DNA from: Bacteroidaceae bacterium
GTDB lineage: Bacteria; Bacteroidota; Bacteroidia; Bacteroidales; Bacteroidaceae
Direction: 5' to 3'
Length of the DNA: 34,226 bases
Assembly: GCA_902362595.1 (NCBI GenBank)
Contig: CABIXF010000042.1
Span: forward strand, 1-34,226
Below the pieces are notes generated by a model that saw nothing but the letters and a program-made list of their open reading frames with translations, did not search any database and had not been told where the DNA came from. Shown here in pieces: positions 26,700 to 34,226 of this stretch (the first letter of the stretch is position 1; each line of letters opens with the position of its first letter). Both the position numbers and the translations under genes were made by a program.

Positions 26700-28151
26700 T
26701 TATCCCACGCTGCCTTCCAACGATACAGACAGCAATTTCTGCGCCTCTACGGCAAACTCCATCGGCAATTTGTTAAGCACTTCCTTCGCATAACCGTTCA
26801 CAATCAGTCCTACGGCATCTTCGGTAGAGATTCCTCGCTGATTACAATAGAAAATCTGGTCTTCCGAAATTTTGGAAGTGGTAGCCTCATGCTCCACTAC
26901 TGCCGTCTCATTATGAATATCCATATAAGGGAAAGTATGCGCCCCGCACTGACTTCCCAGCAGCAAAGAATCACACTGACTGTAGTTTCGGGCATTGTCT
27001 GCCTTTTCGGCCACACGCACCAGACCACGGTAAGAGTTCTGACTCTTTCCTGCACTGATACCCTTGCTCACAATGGTAGAACGGGTATTCTTGCCCAAGT
27101 GAATCATCTTGGTACCCGTATCGGCCTGCTGATAGTTGTTGGTTACGGCCACGGAATAAAATTCTGCCGTAGAATTATCCCCGCTCAAGATACAGCTCGG
27201 ATATTTCCACGTAATGGCAGAACCCGTTTCCACCTGCGTCCAAGACAGCTTGCTGTCTACCCCTTTGCAATTACCTCGTTTGGTCACAAAGTTGTACACG
27301 CCTCCCTTGCCTTCCGCATCACCCGGATACCAGTTCTGCACCGTAGAATATTTTACTTCCGCACGGTCGAGTACCACAATCTCCACGATAGCGGCATGGA
27401 GCTGGTTCTCGTCACGCATTGGCGCCGTACAGCCTTCCAGATAGGACACGTAACTGTCATCGTCGGCCACAATCAGGGTGCGTTCAAACTGCCCCGTATT
27501 GGCTGCATTGATACGGAAATAAGTGGACAGCTCCATCGGACAACGTACCCCTTTCGGGATGTACACAAATGATCCGTCGCTGAACACCGCCGAATTCAAT
27601 GCCGCAAAGAAATTATCCCGGTAACCCACCACTGAGCCCAGATATTTCTTCACCAAATCCGGATGTTCGCGTACTGCCTCACTGATGGAACAGAAGATAA
27701 TACCTTTCTCCATCAATGTCTCCTTGAAGGTTGTCTTTACAGACACTGAGTCCATGACAGCATCCACCGCCATGCCGCTCAACGCCATACGTTCTTCCAA
27801 AGGAATACCCAGCTTGTCAAATGTTTTCAACAATTCCGGATCCACCTCATCCAAACTCTTCGGTCCATCTTTCTTCTTCGTTGGATCTGCATAATATGAA
27901 ATAGCCTGATAATCTATTTCTGGAATATTCAAATGCGCCCATGTAGGCATCTCCAATGTCTGCCAATAACGGAACGCCTTCAAGCGGAACTCAAGCAACC
28001 AGTCGGGCTCTCCCTTCTTGGAAGAAATCAACCGTACGACCTCCTCATTCAGTCCCTTCTCTATGATATCTGTATGAACATCCGTGGTGAAGCCATATTT
28101 ATACTTCTCCTGCGTCAGTTCCTTCACATATTTGTTGGGTTCTAATTGCAT
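26700..28151 (-). CDS. sufB: Fe-S cluster scaffold protein SufB
   Basis: Main scaffold subunit for nascent Fe-S clusters, 483 residues. Recognisable blocks include [38 protein letters not shown], the [17 protein letters not shown] region and [20 protein letters not shown] near the end. It starts 1 base after the cvpA stop, so it belongs to the same transcript as cvpA, sufC, sufD and sufS. Confidence 0.96.
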   Translation of the reverse strand: MQLEPNKYVKELTQEKYKYGFTTDVHTDIIEKGLNEEVVRLISSKKGEPDWLLEFRLKAFRYWQTLEMPTWAHLNIPEIDYQAISYYADPTKKKDGPKSLDEVDPELLKTFDKLGIPLEERMALSGMAVDAVMDSVSVKTTFKETLMEKGIIFCSISEAVREHPDLVKKYLGSVVGYRDNFFAALNSAVFSDGSFVYIPKGVRCPMELSTYFRINAANTGQFERTLIVADDDSYVSYLEGCTAPMRDENQLHAAIVEIVVLDRAEVKYSTVQNWYPGDAEGKGGVYNFVTKRGNCKGVDSKLSWTQVETGSAITWKYPSCILSGDNSTAEFYSVAVTNNYQQADTGTKMIHLGKNTRSTIVSKGISAGKSQNSYRGLVRVAEKADNARNYSQCDSLLLGSQCGAHTFPYMDIHNETAVVEHEATTSKISEDQIFYCNQRGISTEDAVGLIVNGYAKEVLNKLPMEFAVEAQKLLSVSLEGSVG

Positions 28152-28152
28152 A

Positions 28153-28671
28153 TTAAATCTGATTATTATCTGTTTCTATAATTTCTTCTGTTACAGTCTT
28201 TACTGCCGGATAAAAAACTCCAGAGAATTTCTTCATCGGATAATATAACAAAGAATCACTTTTAGTGGTTGAATATATTAAGTTATCTTTAGAGTCTACA
28301 AAATCAATAAAATGAATTACAACACTAATCATCAAGGCATATTTGATGGTTCCCAATCCCGCTCCTAACCAACGGTTGATAAAACCTAAGCTGACCATAT
28401 CCACGATTTTTGTCAAAGCCGAAGCTAAAATAGACAAACCTAATGGTACTACTAAACCGATTAATAGAAAAGCCAATATCTGCCCAAAAGTCACGGATGT
28501 TCCTACCTTCACCGCCAGCTGCTCTCCTACTGCAGCAAATAAAGCACGCGCAACCAGCAAACCAGCTACCAAGCCTATAATAGAAGCCAACTGTTTTAAA
28601 AAACCCTTCAGAAAACCAGAGATAGCCCCTAAAGCCAACACAACCACAATTATCCAGTCAAGTGTTTCCAT
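28153..28671 (-). CDS. CvpA-family membrane protein
   Basis: Inner-membrane protein of 172 residues related to colicin V production protein CvpA. It starts with [23 protein letters not shown] and has four predicted membrane helices (about 5-22, 28-48, 65-90 and 107-125), followed by a soluble tail. The molecular role of the family is not established; in enterobacteria it has been linked to envelope stress and purF expression. Here it is the first gene before sufB with a 1-base gap. The ATG lies 16 bases after the U-tract of an upstream hairpin. Confidence 0.85.
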   Translation of the reverse strand: METLDWIIVVVLALGAISGFLKGFLKQLASIIGLVAGLLVARALFAAVGEQLAVKVGTSVTFGQILAFLLIGLVVPLGLSILASALTKIVDMVSLGFINRWLGAGLGTIKYALMISVVIHFIDFVDSKDNLIYSTTKSDSLLYYPMKKFSGVFYPAVKTVTEEIIETDNNQI

Positions 28672-28680
28672 CCATTATTT

Positions 28681-28751
28681 ATAAATTAAAAAAAGACAAA
28701 GCGAAGAACTTGTTCCCATATCTGATGGGTGAATACAAGATTCTTCGCTTT
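28681..28751 (-). terminator. Compound hairpin with U-tract between infB and cvpA
   Basis: AAAGCGAAGAA (28698-28708) pairs perfectly with TTCTTCGCTTT (28741-28751). The interior adds CTTGT/ACAAG and CCCAT/ATGGG stems. On the minus strand a run of seven U residues follows, so it can terminate infB transcripts. The outer sequence looks like a REP-type palindromic repeat. Confidence 0.8.
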
Positions 28752-28762
28752 GCTCTGAATGA

Positions 28763-28770
28763 CAAATGTA
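28763..28770 (-). promoter_or_regulatory. Possible -7 element for cvpA-suf
   Basis: TACATTTG on the minus strand matches TAnnTTTG, but no -33 TTTG lies at the right distance. If used, transcription would begin just before the compound hairpin, making it a leader structure of the suf operon. Confidence 0.35.
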
Positions 28771-28807
28771 TTTATTTGCACCCAAACAATGGTCAGACTC
28801 TACGTCC

Positions 28808-31729
28808 TTACAATGTCTGCTTTACTTCTATTTCTTCGTATGTTTCAATCACATCACCAACCTTCAGGTCGTTGCAGTTCGTCAGGCTGATACCACATTC
28901 AAAGTTAGTACCCACTTCCTTCACATCGTCCTTGAAACGTTTCAAGGCATTGATTGAACCCGTAAAGATGACGATACCGTCGCGAATCAGACGAGCCTTG
29001 TCGGTACGTTTCACCTTTCCGGTCTTTACTACCGCACCGGCTACCATACCCACCTTGCTGATGTTGAACACTTCGCGTACTTCGATGGTAGCAGTCACCT
29101 GTTCCTTCAAAGTCGGCGCCAGCATACCTTCCATGGCCGATTTCACTTCTTCAATCGCATCGTAAATAATAGAATACTTGCGGATATCCACACCTTCCTG
29201 TTCAGCCAGTTTCGCGGCGTTTCCTGACGGACGAACCTGGAAACCTACGATAATGGCATTGGAAGCGGCAGCCAGTGACACATCCGACTCGGAAATCTGT
29301 CCCACTCCCTTATGGATGACATTTACTTGAATCTGTTCAGTGGACAACTTAATCAACGAATCGCTCAAGGCTTCTACAGAACCGTCCACGTCACCTTTCA
29401 CGATGACATTCAGTTCGTGGAAGTCACCCAGTGCCAGACGGCGGCCCACTTCGTCAAGGGTCAGCATCTTCTGGGTACGCAAGCCCTGTTCACGCTGCAG
29501 CTGTTCACGCTTGTTGGCAATTTCACGAGCTTCCTGTTCTGTATCCAGTACATGGAATGTATCACCCGCAGCCGGCGCACCGTTCAATCCCAGAATCAGT
29601 ACCGGTTCAGAAGGACCGGCTTCTTTCATTCGCTGGTTACGTTCGTTGAACATCGCCTTGACCTTGCCGTATGAAGTTCCGGCCAGCACAATGTCACCTA
29701 CATGCAATGTTCCGTTGGAAACCAGAACTGTAGCCACATAGCCACGTCCTTTATCCAAAGAAGATTCAATAATGGAACCTGTAGCCTTCCGGTTCGGATT
29801 AGCTTTCAAATCCAGCATTTCGGCTTCCAGTAACACTTTTTCCAGCAATTCGTGTACACCCGTACCCTTCTTTGCCGAGATATCCTGTGACTGGTATTTT
29901 CCGCCCCATTCTTCCACCAGGAAGTTCATGGCAGCCAATTCTTCCTTGATTCGGTCCGGATTGGCATTCGGTTTATCAATCTTATTGATGGCAAACACGA
30001 TAGGTACACCTGCTGCCATGGCATGGTTGATGGCCTCTTTAGTCTGCGGCATCACGTTGTCATCGGCAGCTACGATAATGATCACCACGTCAGTCACTTT
30101 CGCACCACGGGCACGCATGGCTGTAAAGGCTTCGTGTCCCGGCGTATCCAAGAAGGTGATACGACGTCCGTCTTCCAGTTTCACATTATAGGCACCAATA
30201 TGCTGGGTAATACCACCGGCTTCACCGGCAATCACATTCGCCTTACGGATGTAGTCCAGCAAAGAAGTCTTACCGTGGTCTACATGTCCCATCACCGTCA
30301 CAATCGGTGCACGCGGCTGCAAATCTTCTTCTGCATCGGCCTCTTCTTCTACAGCCTGTGCCACTTCGGCACTCACATATTCTGTTTTAAATCCAAACTC
30401 TTCAGCTACCAGGTTGATAGTTTCCGCATCCAAACGCTGGTTGATAGACACCATGATACCCACGCTCATACAAGTAGAGATAACTTGCGTAACGGGTACG
30501 TCCATCATGTTAGCCAGTTCGTTGGCCGTCACGAATTCCGTCAGTTTCAAAACCTTGCTTTCTTCCTGTTCCAGTTCTTCCTGTTCCAGCTGGCGGTTCT
30601 GGATATTCTCACGTTTCTCCTTACGATACTTGGCAGCCTTGTTCTTTCCTTTATTAGTCAGTCGGGCAAGCGTTTCCTTCACCTGTTTTGCTACATCCTC
30701 ATCACTTACCTCCTGTTTCACTACAGGTTTCTTAAAACGGTCCTTATTATGTTTTCCACCTTGATTTTGGGCTTGATTGCCCTTTCCGGACTTTTCATTC
30801 CGAGAAACATTACCTGTATTAGTCGCAGCATTGCTAATATCAACCCGCTCCTTATTTATTCTATTGCGTTTTTTCTTTTTAGAAGCCTCATCATTCAATG
30901 CCCCTTTATCTGATTTGTCATCACTTTTCCGGATTTCCTTAATAATGGCATCTTTCATCTGCTTGCGCTGTTCCTGACGCTGCTTATCCTTCTCTTCTCT
31001 CTCCTTTTTCTTTTCTTCTTTTGATTTCTTTTTCGGACGAGTTGACTGATTCAATGCAGCCAAATCAATTTGACCTACTACATTTATTTTTGACTTAAAT
31101 TCTGTTGGACGAATCTTAAACACTTCGTCTTCTTTATTCTCCTGAACGGACTGTTGCTTTTTTCCTTCTTCCATCGGCTCTGGTTTCAATTCTTCTGCCT
31201 TCATCTCCGGCTGTTTCGTTTCTTCTTTCTCTACTATCTGAAGCTGCTGCAGAGCAGGTTCTTCTGTCTTCGTTTCCACCTTCTCCACTTCAGGCTTCTT
31301 ATTCTCAGATTCTGGCTTAGCTGGCCCTTCCTGTACTACAGGAACTTCAGCAGGCTCAACCACAGCCGGTTTTTTCCTTCTCTTCAGACTATCCAAGTCT
31401 ATTTTTCCTACAGGCTTGAATTTAGGTCGCACATCTTCCGGAACCACTGTTTCTATTACCTCCGTTTTTTTTAACTCCGGATGTATATCCTCAATAGAAA
31501 CAGATGCCTTGTTGCGCTCCTTATTTTGTCGTTCCTGAATAATTTTCTCGGACTCTATCTTCAAATCTTTGTCTTTGCTGAACTCCTTTACCAGTACAGC
31601 ATACTGCTCTTCAGTAATTTTGGTATTTGGATTAGCCTCGACCGTATATCCTTTTTTCTGCAAAAAGTCTACCACCGTGGTTATTCCGACATTCAAATCT
31701 CTTGTTACTTTATTCAATCTTATAGTCAT
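28808..31729 (-). CDS. infB: Translation initiation factor IF-2
   Basis: GTPase of 973 residues that brings initiator tRNA to the ribosome. Residues 1-55 form a small IF2_N-type domain. Residues of about 60-390 are charged low-complexity linker rich in Lys, Glu and Gln, followed by a second IF2_N domain (395-450). The GTPase motifs are GHVDHGKT (481-488), [16 protein letters not shown] and NKIDKP. Domains II-IV continue to the end ([18 protein letters not shown]). The long N-terminal linker is normal for this phylum. It follows nusA across a 99-base gap holding a strong hairpin. Confidence 0.98.
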   Translation of the reverse strand: MTIRLNKVTRDLNVGITTVVDFLQKKGYTVEANPNTKITEEQYAVLVKEFSKDKDLKIESEKIIQERQNKERNKASVSIEDIHPELKKTEVIETVVPEDVRPKFKPVGKIDLDSLKRRKKPAVVEPAEVPVVQEGPAKPESENKKPEVEKVETKTEEPALQQLQIVEKEETKQPEMKAEELKPEPMEEGKKQQSVQENKEDEVFKIRPTEFKSKINVVGQIDLAALNQSTRPKKKSKEEKKKEREEKDKQRQEQRKQMKDAIIKEIRKSDDKSDKGALNDEASKKKKRNRINKERVDISNAATNTGNVSRNEKSGKGNQAQNQGGKHNKDRFKKPVVKQEVSDEDVAKQVKETLARLTNKGKNKAAKYRKEKRENIQNRQLEQEELEQEESKVLKLTEFVTANELANMMDVPVTQVISTCMSVGIMVSINQRLDAETINLVAEEFGFKTEYVSAEVAQAVEEEADAEEDLQPRAPIVTVMGHVDHGKTSLLDYIRKANVIAGEAGGITQHIGAYNVKLEDGRRITFLDTPGHEAFTAMRARGAKVTDVVIIIVAADDNVMPQTKEAINHAMAAGVPIVFAINKIDKPNANPDRIKEELAAMNFLVEEWGGKYQSQDISAKKGTGVHELLEKVLLEAEMLDLKANPNRKATGSIIESSLDKGRGYVATVLVSNGTLHVGDIVLAGTSYGKVKAMFNERNQRMKEAGPSEPVLILGLNGAPAAGDTFHVLDTEQEAREIANKREQLQREQGLRTQKMLTLDEVGRRLALGDFHELNVIVKGDVDGSVEALSDSLIKLSTEQIQVNVIHKGVGQISESDVSLAAASNAIIVGFQVRPSGNAAKLAEQEGVDIRKYSIIYDAIEEVKSAMEGMLAPTLKEQVTATIEVREVFNISKVGMVAGAVVKTGKVKRTDKARLIRDGIVIFTGSINALKRFKDDVKEVGTNFECGISLTNCNDLKVGDVIETYEEIEVKQTL

Positions 31730-31783
31730 AATTCATCACATTTTATAGAGTTCAGGAAAATACATCAGTCACACATAAATAAG

Positions 31784-31812
31784 CAGACGAGAATGGAAAC
31801 CATTCCCATCTG
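31784..31812 (-). promoter_or_regulatory. Hairpin in the nusA-infB gap
   Basis: In minus-strand RNA, positions 31812-31800 pair with 31796-31784 as a 13-bp stem with two G-U pairs and a UUU loop. The plus strand would have mismatches at those two positions. No U-tract follows. It may be a processing or stabilising element inside the operon. Confidence 0.6.
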
Positions 31813-31828
31813 TTTTCACGCAAGCAAA

Positions 31829-33088
31829 TTATTCCTCAAACTCCGCTTTTAAAATTCTCAGGACATCGTCCACCGTATTTTCTTCCAGGTCTGCCTTTTC
31901 AATCAGCATTTCACGAGGAGCATTCAATACGCCTTTTGCGGTATCAATTCCAATTCCCTTGATAGCATTGATGACCCATTCATCTATTTCATCTTTAAAC
32001 TCATCCAAATAAATATCCTCATCAGCTGCAGCATCCTCTCCAAGTTCACGATACACATCAATCGTATATTCAGTTAACATACTGGCCAGCTTAATATTTA
32101 ATCCGCCTTTACCGATGGCTAATGATACCTCTTCCGGTTTCAAATATACCTCAGCCCTCTTTTCATCTTCATGCATAACAATAGATGAAACTTTTGCAGG
32201 GCTCAAAGCACGCTGAATAAACAGCTGGATATTAGACGTATAATTAATCACATCAATATTCTCATTACGCAATTCGCGTACAATTCCATGGATACGAGAA
32301 CCCTTCACGCCCACACAGGCACCAACCGGATCAATACGCTCATCATACGATTCCACCGCAATCTTAGCACGTTCTCCCGGGATACGAGCAATCTTCTTAA
32401 TAGTAATCAGCCCATCATTAATTTCAGGAACTTCCTGTTCAAACAAGCGCTGTAAGAAAACTGGTGAAGTACGGCTCAAAATAATCTTAGGGTTATTATT
32501 TTTATTATCCACGCGAGCCACTACCGCACGAGCAGTCTCTCCCTTCCGATAGAAGTCGCTTGGAATCTGCTCTGTCTTCGGCAGCAGCAGTTCGTTGCCT
32601 TCATCATCCAGAAGTAAAATTTCTTTCTTCCAAATCTGATAAACTTCAGCACTAACCACAGTACCTACTTTATCAATATATTTGTTGTACAAACTGTCTT
32701 TTTCCAGTTCCAGGATTTTCGAAGCCAATGTCTGACGGAGGTTAAGAATCGCACGACGACCGAATTTCTCAAAAATCACTTCGTCAGTCACTTCCTCTCC
32801 CACTTCATACGATGCATCTATTTTACGAGCCTCCGACAATGCAATCTGCAGGTTCGGATTAGTCAGCTCCTCATCCGCTACAACTTCACGGTTACGCCAG
32901 ATTTCAAAGTCCCCCTTATCTGGATTTACAATCACATCATAATTCTCATCTGTACCGAACATTTTCGCAATCACACTGCGGAATGACTCTTCCAACACGC
33001 TTACCATTGTGGTGCGATCAATATTCTTCAACTCCTTAAACTCCGAGAATGTGTCAATCAAGCTGACTGTTTCTTCTTTTTTGGCCAT
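31829..33088 (-). CDS. nusA: Transcription elongation factor NusA
   Basis: RNA polymerase-associated factor of 419 residues acting in pausing, termination and antitermination. The N-terminal polymerase-binding domain (about 1-130) is followed by S1 (about 133-200, with VGTVVSAEVYQI), KH1 (ERIDPVGACVGVKGSRIHGI) and KH2 (EVSLAIGKGGLNIKLASML). The C-terminal acidic repeats of the E. coli protein are absent; the protein ends shortly after KH2 with a helical region. It starts 2 bases after rimP. Confidence 0.97.
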   Translation of the reverse strand: MAKKEETVSLIDTFSEFKELKNIDRTTMVSVLEESFRSVIAKMFGTDENYDVIVNPDKGDFEIWRNREVVADEELTNPNLQIALSEARKIDASYEVGEEVTDEVIFEKFGRRAILNLRQTLASKILELEKDSLYNKYIDKVGTVVSAEVYQIWKKEILLLDDEGNELLLPKTEQIPSDFYRKGETARAVVARVDNKNNNPKIILSRTSPVFLQRLFEQEVPEINDGLITIKKIARIPGERAKIAVESYDERIDPVGACVGVKGSRIHGIVRELRNENIDVINYTSNIQLFIQRALSPAKVSSIVMHEDEKRAEVYLKPEEVSLAIGKGGLNIKLASMLTEYTIDVYRELGEDAAADEDIYLDEFKDEIDEWVINAIKGIGIDTAKGVLNAPREMLIEKADLEENTVDDVLRILKAEFEE

Positions 33089-33090
33089 AA

Positions 33091-33558
33091 TTATTTAAAG
33101 CTAATTAAGTATTTGGTGTATTTTATCTCATCATACGTAAAGGTTACATTCTGTTCCACCAGCTTCGGACGCTTGGCTCCTTCAGGCTTTATCTTAACTT
33201 CTATTGTAATTGTGAAGTTTTCTTCATTCGCATCAGCCAGAACCCCGGTCCATTTTTTCCCGGTCTTATCCATCACCTCCACATCACAGCCTACATGTGC
33301 CAGATATTGCTGCAAAACCTTAAATGGCTGACCGATTCCCGCGGAACCGACTTCCAATTCATAATCCTCTTCTTCACGGCTTAATTTAGACTCAATGTAA
33401 CGACTTAACTCCACACAGTCGTCAATCCATACGCCCTCTGCATGGTCTATTTCCACTACAATTTTGTCATCCGGACTTACATTTACATCAACCAAGAAAT
33501 AGCTCTTATCTTTCAGCCATTCCTCTACAATCCGAGCTACAACGTTTTTATCTATCAT
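33091..33558 (-). CDS. rimP: Ribosome maturation factor RimP
   Basis: Small-subunit assembly factor of 155 residues. The N-terminal alpha/beta domain contains VVEIDHAEGVWIDDCVELSR and YELEVGSAGIGQPF, and the C-terminal Sm-like domain has KKWTGVLADANEENFTI. It is the first gene of rimP-nusA-infB and is preceded by a model promoter and a terminator-like leader hairpin. Confidence 0.93.
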   Translation of the reverse strand: MIDKNVVARIVEEWLKDKSYFLVDVNVSPDDKIVVEIDHAEGVWIDDCVELSRYIESKLSREEEDYELEVGSAGIGQPFKVLQQYLAHVGCDVEVMDKTGKKWTGVLADANEENFTITIEVKIKPEGAKRPKLVEQNVTFTYDEIKYTKYLISFK

Positions 33559-33576
33559 GTATTAACTATTAAGAAC

Positions 33577-33599
33577 AAAAAAAGGAGCTTAATCGCCCC
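33577..33599 (-). promoter_or_regulatory. Terminator-like hairpin in the rimP leader
   Basis: On the minus strand GGGGC (33599-33595), loop GAUUAA, GCUCC (33588-33584) and seven U residues follow each other. The stem is only 5 bp with one G-U pair, so it would be a weak terminator. It lies about 20 bases before the rimP ATG in the leader. Confidence 0.5.
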
Positions 33600-33624
33600 T
33601 CCACCTTTTTCATCCAATCACTTG

Positions 33625-33655
33625 CAAAGATATAAATAATCTCATGTCACACAAA
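33625..33655 (-). promoter_or_regulatory. Promoter of rimP-nusA-infB
   Basis: TATCTTTG (33625-33632, minus strand) and TTTG (33652-33655) with an exact 19-base spacer form a model Bacteroidetes promoter. The leader to rimP is about 60 bases. Confidence 0.85.
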
Positions 33656-33691
33656 ATAATAACTAAATTATTTATATAGGAGAGTGGTATG

Positions 33692-33728
33692 AAAAAGCGG
33701 CAAATGATAGAAATCATCTGCCGCTTTT
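33692..33728 (-). terminator. Terminator of tRNA-Pro
   Basis: A 16-bp stem (33713-33728 with 33693-33708) with a 4-base loop and one position that is a G-U pair only in minus-strand RNA, running into a U-tract. It ends the tRNA-Pro transcript 3 bases after the tRNA gene. Confidence 0.88.
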
Positions 33729-33730
33729 CG

Positions 33731-33803
33731 TCGGAATGAGGCGACTCGAACGCCCGACCCCTACGTCCCGAACGTAGTGCGCTACCAACTGCGCTACATT
33801 CCG
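33731..33803 (-). tRNA. tRNA-Pro(CGG)
   Basis: A 73-base cloverleaf. CGGAATG pairs with CATTCCG, and the anticodon CGG sits in a TTCGGGA loop between CTACG and CGTAG. The discriminator is A and CCA is not encoded. Confidence 0.95.
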
Positions 33804-33833
33804 ATTGCAACGTTTGTTTTTCGTTTGCGATTG

Positions 33834-33864
33834 CAAAGGTAGACATAATTTTAATACCTGCAAA
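33834..33864 (-). promoter_or_regulatory. Promoter of tRNA-Pro
   Basis: TACCTTTG (33834-33841, minus strand) and TTTG (33861-33864) with an exact 19-base spacer. It lies back to back with the tRNA-Phe promoter. Confidence 0.85.
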
Positions 33865-33920
33865 AGAAAAACGCTTTTTTTTCACAAAAAAATTATTTTT
33901 CTTATTTTCATCCTATTTGT

Positions 33921-33951
33921 TTTGAAGATTAAAGTTTTTAGTCTATCTTTG
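33921..33951 (+). promoter_or_regulatory. Promoter of tRNA-Phe
   Basis: TTTG (33921-33924), an exact 19-base spacer and TATCTTTG (33944-33951) form a model Bacteroidetes promoter 15 bases before the tRNA. Confidence 0.87.
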
Positions 33952-33965
33952 CACCGCAAAGCCAA

Positions 33966-34038
33966 GGTGCCATAGCTCAGTTGGTAGAGCAAAGGACTGA
34001 AAATCCTTGTGTCCCCGGTTCGATTCCTGGTGGCACCA
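33966..34038 (+). tRNA. tRNA-Phe(GAA)
   Basis: A 73-base cloverleaf. GGTGCCA pairs with TGGCACC, and the anticodon GAA sits in a CTGAAAA loop. The discriminator is A and CCA is not encoded. A terminator follows 24 bases later. Confidence 0.96.
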
Positions 34039-34062
34039 CTTTGAAGAAAAGCAAAAGACAGT

Positions 34063-34097
34063 AAAATCCTGATTTCCAAGCGAAATCGGGATTTTTT
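34063..34097 (+). terminator. Terminator of tRNA-Phe
   Basis: AAAATCCTGATTTC (34063-34076) pairs with GAAATCGGGATTTT (34082-34095), 14 bp with one G-U pair and a CAAGC loop, running into six T residues. The remaining 129 bases of the window (34098-34226) show no gene I can support. Confidence 0.9.
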
Positions 34098-34226
34098 GTT
34101 TTCTCCAAGCACGCAAAAAACGGCAAAATATGGCTCAACGTAAAAATCTGAGGGATTCGTTGATTAAGCATAAATTTTAGCCAGTCTGAACAAAAAGAAG
34201 GCCTTGTCCTTTACTCCCCTGAACTG

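Noticed and set aside
33610..34171. Minus-strand frames containing FESPHSD or PPGIEPGTQG-type peptides
   Set aside because: They are translations through tRNA-Pro and tRNA-Phe and their terminators.
34130..34180. 16-codon frame starting MAQRKNLRDS after tRNA-Phe
   Set aside because: Too short, with no promoter or ribosome site. The region is too close to the window end to judge.
33966..34226. Integration site of a mobile element at tRNA-Phe
   Set aside because: No repeat of the tRNA 3' end and no integrase appear within the 188 bases downstream.

Overview
The window is chromosomal DNA from a member of the Bacteroidaceae (Bacteroides or Phocaeicola type). I infer this from the near-identity of the RpoB, RpoC, EF-Tu, L1 and HPF proteins to what I remember of that family. 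A second line of evidence is repeated copies of the Bacteroidetes promoter pattern TTTG-N18/19-TAnnTTTG: four with 19-nt spacing (rpsU, rimP, tRNA-Pro, tRNA-Phe) and one with 18 nt (tRNA-Thr/tuf). A third is that almost no gene has a Shine-Dalgarno sequence. No phage, transposase, integrase or CRISPR locus is present; this is mostly core genome.

Layout. 1-1723 (+): a short sensor kinase with no sensor domain, and its OmpR-type regulator. 1730-1911: a gene-free stretch filled by a tandem array of small palindromes. 1912-4672 (-): a C-terminal processing protease and a PfkB-family kinase. 4753-5033 (+): three identical tRNA-Asn genes in tandem, closed by a terminator. 5089-6578 (+): a possible micro-ORF with an in-frame UAG, a CorA transporter and a small membrane protein of unknown function. 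6646-19692 (-): the large transcription/translation cluster, in transcription order tRNA-Thr(UGU), tRNA-Tyr, tRNA-Gly, tRNA-Thr(GGU), tuf, tRNA-Trp, secE, nusG, rplK, rplA, rplJ, rplL, rpoB, rpoC. 19790-21252 (-): rpsU, xerC and hpf. 21456-23234 (+): an Xaa-Pro aminopeptidase. 23324-28671 (-): cvpA and sufBCDS (Fe-S cluster assembly). 28808-33558 (-): rimP, nusA, infB. 33731-34038: divergent tRNA-Pro (-) and tRNA-Phe (+).

How it works together. About 80% of the window serves transcription and translation: RNA polymerase core subunits, elongation and initiation factors, stalk proteins, a hibernation factor and ten tRNAs. The intergenic gaps carry most of the unusual signal: intrinsic terminators sharing bases with promoters (tRNA-Thr/tuf and perhaps rpoB), stable hairpins without U-tracts inside the rpoBC and nusA-infB operons, a terminator-like hairpin in the rimP leader, and a REP-like palindrome in front of cvpA-suf. 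Only rplJ and hpf have a full AAGGAGG Shine-Dalgarno. This stands out in a phylum whose ribosomes hide the anti-SD behind S21, and rpsU lies in the same gene cluster as hpf. The tandem palindrome array after the response regulator, the SD pattern, and the interrupted reading frame in front of corA are the best candidates for something not yet described. No wholly new multi-gene system is evident.
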